From: Mycolicibacterium malmesburyense
GTDB taxonomy: Bacteria > Actinomycetota > Actinomycetes > Mycobacteriales > Mycobacteriaceae
NCBI RefSeq assembly: GCF_001050015.1
Contig: NZ_CVTB01000303.1
Coordinates: 1-19,836, forward strand
Direction of reading: 5' to 3'
Length of the DNA: 19,836 nucleotides
Part shown: positions 1 through 8,115 of the stretch, one piece after another
How positions within the stretch are numbered: position 1 is the stretch's first letter
How the letters are laid out: each line of letters begins with the position of its first letter
The notes under the pieces: generated by a model
What the model was told of the DNA's origin: nothing
Databases searched by the model: none
What the model saw: the letters and a program-made list of their open reading frames with translations, nothing else
Made by a program: the position numbers and the translations under genes

Positions 1-1277
<1,277 letters not shown>

Positions 1278-1386
1278 TTCATACTCCAGACGACGACACT
1301 ATTGACAACGAGACGATACGGGTGTGCCCAGTGCGGCAGCATCACAATCAGCTCCGCACGAACATCACAATTACCAGGAGAAACGC

Positions 1387-2208
1387 GTGCCCGCCCGCTC
1401 TGATCCGCCCGGTTTCCGGACGCTGCTCATCACCGTCGACGACGGCGTCGCGACGATCACCTTGAACCGCCCGCGGCAACGCAACGCCGTCGGCGACGGC
1501 ATGCGTGAGGAGCTGGCCGACGCCTACCGGGTCCTGGGTCGCGACGACCGCGTCCGGGTGATTGTGTTGACCGGCGCGCCGCCGGCGTTCTGCGCGGGGG
1601 CCGACCTCGCGTCCGGTGAGGACACCTTCGCCGCGCCGGGGCCGGGGTTCAGCGCCGCCAGTGTCGACGTGCCGGCCTGGACGCTGCCGAAGCCGGTCAT
1701 CGCGGCGGTCAACGGGCCCGCGATCGGGTTGGGGCTGACGCTGGCGCTGCAGTGCGACATCCGCTTCTTCGCCGCCGACGGGCGCTACGGCGTCGTGCAG
1801 GTGCGGCGCGGGGTCGTCGGCGACGCCTACTCGCACTGGGTCCTCCCGCGCCTGGTCGGTCTCGCCAATGCCGCCGAAATCCTGCTCGGCGGTGCGACAT
1901 TCGACGGCGCCCGGGCCGTGGAGCTCGGGCTCGGCAGCCGAACGCTGCCCGCCGACGAGGTGCTGCCGGCCGCGCTGGAACTCGCCCACGACATCGCGGT
2001 GCACACCGCGCCGATGTCGGTGGCGGCCAGCAAGCGCCTGCTGTGGGATTCGTTCGACCTCGACCGCGCCGCGGTGGGCGACCGCGAAACCGAGATCCAC
2101 CTGCGATTGATGGGACACGAGGACGCCAGGGAGGGTGTGCGCGCGTTCGTGCAGTGGCGGGCGCCGTCGTGGACGGGCAGGCCGGTCGACCCGACCGCGG
2201 AGCGTTAG
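1387..2208 (+). CDS. Enoyl-CoA hydratase/isomerase (crotonase) family protein lacking both usual catalytic glutamates
   Basis: This is a 273-aa crotonase-fold protein that probably acts on an acyl-CoA thioester in the cytoplasm. The family pattern is clear: ITLNRPRQRNAV near residues 24-35, the oxyanion-hole loop FCAGADL at 68-74, and NGPAIGLGLTLAL at 109-121 followed by QCDIRF. In classical enoyl-CoA hydratase two glutamates 20 residues apart (E144 and E164 in the rat enzyme) activate water. The aligned positions here are T118 and Q138, also 20 residues apart, so ordinary hydratase activity is doubtful; another crotonase reaction is possible. I chose the GTG at 1387 because AGGAG ends six bases before it; an in-frame ATG at 1324 has no such site. 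A TTGACA at 1302-1307 is a possible -35 element without a convincing -10. The stop overlaps the convergent pncA stop. The substrate cannot be told from the sequence. Confidence 0.87.
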   Translation: MPARSDPPGFRTLLITVDDGVATITLNRPRQRNAVGDGMREELADAYRVLGRDDRVRVIVLTGAPPAFCAGADLASGEDTFAAPGPGFSAASVDVPAWTLPKPVIAAVNGPAIGLGLTLALQCDIRFFAADGRYGVVQVRRGVVGDAYSHWVLPRLVGLANAAEILLGGATFDGARAVELGLGSRTLPADEVLPAALELAHDIAVHTAPMSVAASKRLLWDSFDLDRAAVGDRETEIHLRLMGHEDAREGVRAFVQWRAPSWTGRPVDPTAER

Positions 2209-2756
2209 GCGATCTCGACGCCGGCCGTGCGCAGGTCGTCGACGGCCTTGGCCGTGGACTCGGCGGCGACGCCCGCGGTCAGGTCGAGCAGAACCCGCGT
2301 CGCGAACCCGTTCGCCACGGCGTCGGCAGCGGTCGCCCGCACGCAGTAGTCGGTCGCGATGCCGACCACGTCGACCGCGTCGATTCCGCGTCGGCGCAGC
2401 CAGTCGGCCAGCGATGTGCCGTCTTCGTCCGCGCCCTCGAAACCGCTGTACGCCGCCGCGTACTCGCCCTTGGTGAAGACGGCCTCGACCGCGTTGGTCT
2501 GGAACTGCGGATGGAAGTCCGCGCCGCCGGTACCGACGACGCAGTGCCGCGGCCAGGAATTGACGAAGTCGGGGTGGTCGGAGAAGTGGTCACCGGGGTC
2601 GATGTGAAAGTCCTTGGTGGCCACGACATGTGCGTAGTCGGTCTGACCGGCGAGCAACCGGCTGATGCTGCGGGCGACGCCGGTGCCGCCGGTGACGGCC
2701 AGCGACCCGCCCTCGCAGAAGTCGTTCTGCACGTCGACGATGATGAGCGCCTTCAT
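2205..2756 (-). CDS. pncA: Nicotinamidase/pyrazinamidase PncA
   Basis: This 183-aa enzyme hydrolyses nicotinamide to nicotinate and ammonia in NAD salvage. The M. tuberculosis homologue (186 aa) also activates the prodrug pyrazinamide. All key residues fall at the M. tuberculosis positions: catalytic triad D8, K96 and C138, and metal ligands D49, H51, H57 and H71. The protein is therefore complete and probably active. The ATG at 2756 is preceded by GGAGGG. Its start lies 11 bases after the stop of the upstream membrane-protein gene on the same strand, so it may be transcribed as the last gene of that operon. Its stop overlaps the stop of the convergent crotonase gene by four bases, leaving no room for a terminator between them. 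Confidence 0.97.
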   Translation of the reverse strand: MKALIIVDVQNDFCEGGSLAVTGGTGVARSISRLLAGQTDYAHVVATKDFHIDPGDHFSDHPDFVNSWPRHCVVGTGGADFHPQFQTNAVEAVFTKGEYAAAYSGFEGADEDGTSLADWLRRRGIDAVDVVGIATDYCVRATAADAVANGFATRVLLDLTAGVAAESTAKAVDDLRTAGVEIA

Positions 2757-2767
2757 GCCCTCCGACG

Positions 2768-4099
2768 CTACCCGCCGAACAGCAGGTACAGCCCGGTGAA
2801 CGTGTAGCCGACCATCACCAGCATCATCGCCAGCTGCCCCGTCAGTTGATGGCCCGACGGCAGCAGGCGCAGCGCCCGGTCATGCGCCGCGACCACACCG
2901 GCGACGTGCCCGGCGAGCACGAACCCGACCTTGAGCGTGGCCAGCAGCGCCGGATGCTGAGACAGGAAGTAGCTGACCTCGGCGTCCTGCAGCCAGAACA
3001 GATTCCACCCGCGGCCCAGCGGATCGGCGAGCAGGATGATCGTCTGCTGACCGCGCTCGACCAGATAGGTCAGGTAGTGGGCGAACACGTAGCCGATCAC
3101 GATCGGAATCAGCGAATGGGCCATCTGGCCCGGCAACCGGCGACGCTGGTCGCGGTCCACCCCGCCGGTGGCGACCGAGGCCAGCCAGAACGTGCCGGCG
3201 ACAACCCCCGCGAAGAGCAGCAGGCCGGCGGTCTTGATGAGCGTGGCGGTCAGCGTCGACGAGGAGTGGTCGTCGACGAAGTTCCGCCATGCGGGCATGG
3301 CCGAAAAGCTGTCGAAGGCGGTTGATCCCAGGAGCACGGCCATGACGGCGACGACGCCGGGACGCACCGGCAGCGACGGGAGGTGGTCGAACGGGTTGCC
3401 GACTGCGACCCGACCCGTGTCGGGGGCCCGGCGAAAGGGCGACAGCCGCGAGGCCACCACGCTGTACATCTCGAACGGGTCGGCGCGCGTACACCAACGC
3501 TCGCCGCACGACAGCGCGCCGATCAAGGTGATCCCGAGGTAGAAGAAAAGCCAGATTCGAATGGCGGCAAGCGAACCCGGATCGGGGCTGGCCAGCTCCA
3601 ACCAGACGAACGCGAACAGCCCGAAGGCCGCGGGCCAGTATCCCAACCACGCTGGGTAGGTCAGGCCCAGCGACCGTCCGCCCAGCAGCCGCAGGATCGC
3701 CCGCACCGGCGATATCGCACGCCACACCGGTCCGATGACCAGTGACACCGCCACCAGGCCCACCCACAGCAGCACGTAGAACACACCGGGTAGCGGATTT
3801 CTCGCATCCTGCGGACCGAGAACGGCGGCGACGCCGACCCACACCGCGAAGCCCAAGCCGGCGAGCGCGAGGCTCCAGCGAAGCACCGGTGCGTCGACCA
3901 CCGCCGTCACCCAATGCGGGAGGGGCCGAACGGAATTCGCCGGATCGAACCTCGGTTTCTTCCACGCCAGCGCCACCACCGCGAAGGTGAACGTCAACGC
4001 CCATGCGGCACCGACCACCGCGTAGGTGAACGGAATCGGCAGATCCGTCGAACCGCCGAGACCGTGGGCCAGTACGGAGACCGACGGCCCCGACATCAC
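2768..4099 (-). CDS. Polytopic membrane protein, resembles actinobacterial proteins annotated as fenitrothion hydrolase (FedA/FedB-like)
   Basis: This is a 443-aa integral membrane protein with roughly ten hydrophobic segments (for example about 24-46, 76-94, 105-123, 155-170, 180-196, 248-266, 288-310, 330-347, 388-405 and 423-441). From memory it resembles actinobacterial proteins carried in databases under the name fenitrothion hydrolase; the natural substrate of these proteins is unknown to me. Histidines concentrate in the C-terminal half: H328 and H341 in one segment, H398, H406 and H417 in or near another, plus E348 and D407. This would suit a metal site within the membrane. A cysteine pair, C198 and C203, lies in the loop SCGERWCTRADPF. 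Translation can start at GTG 4099 (overlapping the upstream stop by four bases) or at the next codon, ATG 4096 (overlap of one base); either way it is coupled to the lipoprotein gene. The functional name is an inference; the membrane topology is well supported. Confidence 0.82.
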   Translation of the reverse strand: MMSGPSVSVLAHGLGGSTDLPIPFTYAVVGAAWALTFTFAVVALAWKKPRFDPANSVRPLPHWVTAVVDAPVLRWSLALAGLGFAVWVGVAAVLGPQDARNPLPGVFYVLLWVGLVAVSLVIGPVWRAISPVRAILRLLGGRSLGLTYPAWLGYWPAAFGLFAFVWLELASPDPGSLAAIRIWLFFYLGITLIGALSCGERWCTRADPFEMYSVVASRLSPFRRAPDTGRVAVGNPFDHLPSLPVRPGVVAVMAVLLGSTAFDSFSAMPAWRNFVDDHSSSTLTATLIKTAGLLLFAGVVAGTFWLASVATGGVDRDQRRRLPGQMAHSLIPIVIGYVFAHYLTYLVERGQQTIILLADPLGRGWNLFWLQDAEVSYFLSQHPALLATLKVGFVLAGHVAGVVAAHDRALRLLPSGHQLTGQLAMMLVMVGYTFTGLYLLFGG

Positions 4100-4527
4100 T
4101 GCTGAACTTGGACGGTGGCGACGACTCGTTTCATCTCATGCAGTTCGATCTCGACGTTGCCCGGCACGTCGACGGTGAACTGGAACTGTTGGCCGGGCGT
4201 CGGATCCACCTTGAAGGTGTGCTCGGGCACCGAGTGCACGTGCAGTTCGTCGGCCGCGTCGCTGTTGACCCGCAGCACGATCGGCTCGCCCACCTTGCCC
4301 TTGACCTGAGCGTTGGTCGGATCGACCTTGCCGGCCTCGATCGTCACATCGATGGTCAGGCGATCCGGCGGGCGCTGCTGGTCCGGCATGTCGGCAGCGC
4401 CGACCGTCGACTGTGCGGGACCACGCGTTTCGGTTTCGTCGTTTCGCGATCCGCCGCAGCCGGCGGTGAACAGCGTCGTGGCGGCCAGGATGCAGATCGC
4501 ATGTGAGCGGAGGTGATTCGGTTTCAC
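4096..4527 (-). CDS. Cupredoxin-like lipoprotein
   Basis: This 143-aa exported protein starts at GTG 4527. The first residues form a lipoprotein signal ending in FTAGC, with the lipidated cysteine at C24, so the mature protein should be anchored on the outer face of the membrane. After a disordered spacer (25-55), residues 57-143 are beta-rich and look like a cupredoxin-type sandwich. The sequence LHVHSVPEH gives H96, H98 and H103, and ELHEMKRV near the C-terminus gives H130 and M132. There is no cysteine ligand as in blue copper proteins, so any copper would be held by His/Met, or the fold may have lost metal. The start was picked because it gives a proper signal peptide and because GTGA overlaps the stop of the preceding 56-aa gene. 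A longer reading frame to 4641 lacks a signal sequence. It sits between two polytopic proteins and probably serves their complex. Confidence 0.78.
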   Translation of the reverse strand: MKPNHLRSHAICILAATTLFTAGCGGSRNDETETRGPAQSTVGAADMPDQQRPPDRLTIDVTIEAGKVDPTNAQVKGKVGEPIVLRVNSDAADELHVHSVPEHTFKVDPTPGQQFQFTVDVPGNVEIELHEMKRVVATVQVQQ

Positions 4528-4694
4528 GTTGCGCTTTCCCCGTCGGACTTCATTTCTCGTTTTCGGCGGTTCTTCATCGCGATGTAGACCACCACCCCGG
4601 CGACGACGATCGCCGGCGCGAAGGCGGGTACCGCGATCCACACCGGATGGTCGGCGAGAATCAGAACATCTGGGTTATCGGTGGCTGCCGTCAT
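4524..4694 (-). CDS. 56-aa single-pass membrane protein
   Basis: This small gene fills the gap between two larger ones with overlaps at both ends. Its ATG (4694-4692) overlaps the TGA of the 616-aa gene (ATGA), and its TGA overlaps the GTG of the lipoprotein gene (GTGA). The product starts MTAATDNPDVLILADHP, has one strongly hydrophobic segment at about residues 18-40, and then a basic tail with KNRRKR at 41-46. By the positive-inside rule the N-terminus should face outside. I do not recognise a family. The double overlap, the clear transmembrane helix and the exact fit are the evidence that it is real. It may be a small accessory subunit of the neighbouring membrane proteins. Confidence 0.72.
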   Translation of the reverse strand: MTAATDNPDVLILADHPVWIAVPAFAPAIVVAGVVVYIAMKNRRKREMKSDGESAT

Positions 4695-6541
4695 GATTGC
4701 GCGCTGGGTTCCAGCTTCGCCTCACTTCCGCTCGGTTCGCTTCGGTTGATCCGCCCGCCGCCCCAGGTGACGCCGGCGACCATGGCCAGCGAGCACACGA
4801 GCACCACCAGGCAGCCGATCAACCACAGAGACTCCGGAATGTCCGGGCTGCGTTCACGCTGGAGGATGGTGATTTCGGAGACGAACGGACGTGTCATGTT
4901 CGCTTCGGCGGGCACTTCTTCGGCACCGATGCCGGGGTCGCCGGCCAGGTAGATCGGCACCGCGGCCAGCACCCGGCCGTCGTGGACGCGCAGCAGCGTC
5001 TTCCACGTGCCGGAGGCCGGCATCGGCTCGGTGGAACGGTAGTGGCCGGGACCGAGTTGCTCGAGGTTGTCGACGAACATGCCGCGCTGGTTCTCCAGCC
5101 CGCCCTGCCATCCGAGCACCGACACCCAGTTCGGATCGTCGCTCAGCAGGTTCGCGGGTGTGAGCTGCACATCGGCGGTCACGAACCGCGCACCGTCGTC
5201 GCCGGGAACCTCGGTCAAAACGATTGTGGCGTTGGCATTCTCGGGGACCTCGTAGCGCAGTCCGTTGGCGGCGACACCGCCGATCGCGACGACCGTCAGC
5301 ACGACGAGGCCGAGGCCGACCGCCCGGCGCGGAAGCCGTTGTTCGGTCAAGACCATGCCGATCATCGCGCCGCAGGCGCCGGTGAGGATCGCGACGGGCA
5401 CGGCCATCGCCAATGCCTCGGGCCAGATGCTCGTGTGCCAAGGCAGCTGATAGACGCTGTTGATCCAGAGCGACTCCAGCCACAGACCGACGGTGCCGAC
5501 GCCGAGGCCGGCCACTGCTCCGTAGAGCACCGGGCGCTTGATCAACGGGGTCAGGGCGACAAGCTCGACCACGACGGCCGCGCCGAGGTAGAGCGGGAAC
5601 CAGTTGACCGGGGCGTCGAGCATCGGGGCGACGAGAAACGCCACGATGCCGCGCAGGCCGATCGCGATGACGGCGGCGATGATCGCGGCGCCACGGCCGA
5701 GGAAGATTCGGGCGGCGACCAGCGCGAGTGCGGCCGCTGCGGCGATCAACATCGGCTGGAACACCTGCCGGAACTGCGGGACGCCGAAGTCGAATTCGAT
5801 CTGGTAGACGGACATGCCGATGAGGACACCGGCGAACGCCAGGTATTGGATGAACCTCAGTCCGATGCCGTCGGGCGGCGCGTCCGGACTCCGCACGCGC
5901 TTGCCCTCGAGTTCGAGGTAGGCCGCGGCCAGCGTCGAAAAGCCCGCGCCGCCGATCATCATCAGGTGGGTCGGCCCCCACAGGGTGACGTCCTGGCCGA
6001 AGATCCGGTGCCAGATGTCGTCGAGGGGAAAGCCCATCAGGGCGTAGAGCCCGCAACCGGCCATTACGATGCCGCCGACAGGCGCGTACCAGTCGTCGGT
6101 GATGCGCACCGCGGCCGGCCCGGGCTTCTCTTCCTCGCCGCGGGGGAGCACCATCGCCGTGCAGCCGGCGAGGAAGATGCCGAACAGGCCGATGAGGATG
6201 AAGTAGTGAGCCGGGTTGGCGAGCGCGCCGTCGTCGCGACCATTGCCGATGTGCAGGCTGACATCCCAGATGAAACCGAACAGCGCGCAGATGATCGACG
6301 CGACGAAGACCGCGATGGGCAGGGCGACCCATGACGGGCGCTTGAAGCGGCGTCCGGACCAGTCACCCAGGCGGGCCAGCCAGTCGATCTTGTGGGAGCG
6401 GTGCATCCAGCCGACCCACAGCATCAGCGCCGTCACCACCGCGGCGACGATCGTCAAGAGGATGATCTCGTGGATGGCGGTGCCGCCACCCTCGCTCTGC
6501 GCCAGCACCGAAATCTCTGAAGTTCTCCAGGTACCCGTCAT
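4691..6541 (-). CDS. Uncharacterised 616-aa polytopic membrane protein with His/Asp motifs and C-terminal outer domain
   Basis: This is the first gene of the membrane operon. I estimate about 12 hydrophobic helices between residues 22 and 425, then a polar, probably extracytoplasmic beta-rich domain (about 430-570), and a final helix at 571-592 with a cytoplasmic tail. Polar residues that are unusual inside or at the edge of helices recur in short motifs: WDVSLHIG (D93, H97), NPAHY (H112), DDIWHRIFG (D174, D175, H178), WGPTHLMM (H192) and LPWHTSIWPE (H369). These suggest a metal centre or proton path. The C-terminal region, with GWQGGLENQRGMF and GTWKTLLRVHDG, looks like a ligand- or protein-binding domain. 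The ATG at 6541 is preceded by AGGTGG. I do not recognise a named family. The tight coupling to a cupredoxin-like lipoprotein suggests a shared, possibly metal-dependent, envelope function. Confidence 0.85.
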   Translation of the reverse strand: MTGTWRTSEISVLAQSEGGGTAIHEIILLTIVAAVVTALMLWVGWMHRSHKIDWLARLGDWSGRRFKRPSWVALPIAVFVASIICALFGFIWDVSLHIGNGRDDGALANPAHYFILIGLFGIFLAGCTAMVLPRGEEEKPGPAAVRITDDWYAPVGGIVMAGCGLYALMGFPLDDIWHRIFGQDVTLWGPTHLMMIGGAGFSTLAAAYLELEGKRVRSPDAPPDGIGLRFIQYLAFAGVLIGMSVYQIEFDFGVPQFRQVFQPMLIAAAAALALVAARIFLGRGAAIIAAVIAIGLRGIVAFLVAPMLDAPVNWFPLYLGAAVVVELVALTPLIKRPVLYGAVAGLGVGTVGLWLESLWINSVYQLPWHTSIWPEALAMAVPVAILTGACGAMIGMVLTEQRLPRRAVGLGLVVLTVVAIGGVAANGLRYEVPENANATIVLTEVPGDDGARFVTADVQLTPANLLSDDPNWVSVLGWQGGLENQRGMFVDNLEQLGPGHYRSTEPMPASGTWKTLLRVHDGRVLAAVPIYLAGDPGIGAEEVPAEANMTRPFVSEITILQRERSPDIPESLWLIGCLVVLVCSLAMVAGVTWGGGRINRSEPSGSEAKLEPSAQS

Positions 6542-6573
6542 ATGCCCACCTGCCGAATGTCGGAGGAAACTCC

Positions 6574-6587
6574 TTACTGGTCGGTAA
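6574..6587. promoter_or_regulatory. Imperfect palindrome upstream of the membrane operon, possible TetR-type operator
   Basis: TTACTGGTCGGTAA has TTAC/GTAA outer arms and G/C inner pairing with two mismatched pairs. It lies 33-46 bases upstream of the start codon of the 616-aa gene, where a repressor would block transcription or early elongation. TTAC...GTAA palindromes of this size are typical of TetR-family sites in actinobacteria. No regulator gene is adjacent, so the assignment is tentative. Confidence 0.35.
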
Positions 6588-6622
6588 TGTTGCCAGAACC
6601 CGCGATCCTGAAACCAGGGGTA

Positions 6623-8110
6623 TCAGGTAGCGACGACACGAAATGTCTCGAGCGATGTATCGGCCGCATCCGGCACGTTCATCCCCGCCTCCACGCCGGT
6701 GCGCAAATAGTCGATGACGGCGTCGGTGAGCAGCTCACCGGGAACCACGGCGGGAATTCCGGGTGGATAGGGCGTGATCTGCTCGGCGCAGACCCGTCCG
6801 CTGGCCTGGTCGGCGGGTACCTGTTCGACCGGCGCGAAGAAGGCGTCGCGCGGAAGTTGCACCGATTCCAACTGGATCTCCTCGGGCGAGGGAAGATGCA
6901 TGGAAGTCGGCGGGTCGAAGTCGTCGGCCGCCTCGCGCCACGCGGTCAGCGCGTCGAGCAGTCGTTCACCGGTGGTCTTGTCGTCGGCGAAGGACAGGGT
7001 GGCCAGGATGCGGCGGTGATCGCTCATGCCGACGTCGATGTGCTTATGGGCACGCAGCCAGTCGTGTGCCTGGTAGCCCGTGGTGCCGGTGCCCGAGACG
7101 TCGATCAGGATCTGCATGCGGTCGAGGTCGTGGGAGGCCTCGGTACCGAGCAGGTCGTCCTCCATCACGTCGACGTCGGGGATGAGGTCGATCTCGTGGC
7201 GGAGCCGGCGCGCGAGTTCGAGTGCGTCGCCGAGCAATTCGTGCCCGTGCTCGACCATCTGCCGGCGCCAGCCGTCCATCGCGGCGTACATCAGCACGTT
7301 GGGGCTGGTGGTCATCAGCAGGTCGGCGCATGCCGAGAGCCGGTCCTGGTCGATGAGGTCGCCCTGCAGATGAAAGACGGAACCCTGCTCGAACCCGGCG
7401 CCCATCTTGTGCACGCTGACCACGCAGACGTCGGCCCCGGCGTCCATCGCCCAGGTGGGCAGGCCTTCGTGGAACGGAAGGTGCGCGCCCCACGCCTCGT
7501 CGACGATCAGCGGCTTGCCGCGTTCGTGGCAGACGTCCGCGATCTCGGCCAGGTCGGTGCAGGTGCCGTACGGGCTCGGGCAGACGACAAGGGCGCCGGC
7601 GGCGTCGGGATGCTCCTCCCAGGATCGACGGAAGTCGTCGGGTGAGGGTGGATGGCTGAAGTGTCGGTCCGCGTCCCAACGCGGGCTCACCCAGCGCGGT
7701 TGCACGCCTGAGAAGATGAGCCCGGCGACGATGGACTTATGGCTGTCTCGCGGGACGAGCAGGCCACCGCCGGCCGGGCCGGCAATCCCACCGGAGCCGC
7801 CGCCCGCGACGGCCAGCATCGCCGCCTTGACCGACAGCGAACTGCCGCAGGTGGAGAACCAGGCCACCTTGGCGCCGACGGCGTCGGCCATGAGTTCCTC
7901 GGCGCGCGTGAGATATCCGTTGCTGCTGCGACGATCGTCGAGCCCGCCGTTGGCGAGGAGGTCGTCGGCGAAGGCCTGCGGCCCGAGCACGTCGAGAACG
8001 CGGGCGTCGACGCCGCGGCCCTGCCGGTGGCCGGGCGGGGTGAAGCCGTAGCGGTTGCGTCGGCGGTAGTCGGCGAGGGCGTCGAGCAGCGGAGCTTGCG
8101 ACTGGTCCAT
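6623..8110 (-). CDS. PLP-dependent Orn/Lys/Arg decarboxylase family protein
   Basis: This 495-aa cytosolic fold-type I PLP enzyme is expected to decarboxylate a basic amino acid to a di- or polyamine. Visible motifs are STCGSSLSVKAAM (86-98, phosphate-binding loop), RDSHKS with the ring-stacking H124, VDEAWGAH (D204 for the pyridine nitrogen, H210), and SVHKMGAG with the Schiff-base lysine K235. The C-terminal domain contains ITPYPPGIP (445-453), as in other members. Its length fits the short Bacillus SpeA/YaaO type, without the N-terminal response-regulator-like wing domain of the E. coli inducible enzymes. The substrate cannot be decided from sequence. The ATG at 8110 follows the dehydrogenase stop by five bases, so the two are probably co-transcribed. 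An 81-base gap separates it from the downstream membrane operon. Confidence 0.9.
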   Translation of the reverse strand: MDQSQAPLLDALADYRRRNRYGFTPPGHRQGRGVDARVLDVLGPQAFADDLLANGGLDDRRSSNGYLTRAEELMADAVGAKVAWFSTCGSSLSVKAAMLAVAGGGSGGIAGPAGGGLLVPRDSHKSIVAGLIFSGVQPRWVSPRWDADRHFSHPPSPDDFRRSWEEHPDAAGALVVCPSPYGTCTDLAEIADVCHERGKPLIVDEAWGAHLPFHEGLPTWAMDAGADVCVVSVHKMGAGFEQGSVFHLQGDLIDQDRLSACADLLMTTSPNVLMYAAMDGWRRQMVEHGHELLGDALELARRLRHEIDLIPDVDVMEDDLLGTEASHDLDRMQILIDVSGTGTTGYQAHDWLRAHKHIDVGMSDHRRILATLSFADDKTTGERLLDALTAWREAADDFDPPTSMHLPSPEEIQLESVQLPRDAFFAPVEQVPADQASGRVCAEQITPYPPGIPAVVPGELLTDAVIDYLRTGVEAGMNVPDAADTSLETFRVVAT

Positions 8111-8115
8111 CGGTA

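Noticed and set aside
4697..6334. 545-aa plus-strand frame opposite the 616-aa membrane protein
   Set aside because: Polar, repetitive Asp/Arg/Gly composition typical of antisense frames. The minus strand gives coherent transmembrane helices and overlapping neighbours.
6613..6620. GGGGTA half-site resembling half of the RicR operator near the end of the decarboxylase gene
   Set aside because: No matching TACCCC arm lies at the right distance, and it overlaps the decarboxylase 3' end, so it is probably chance.
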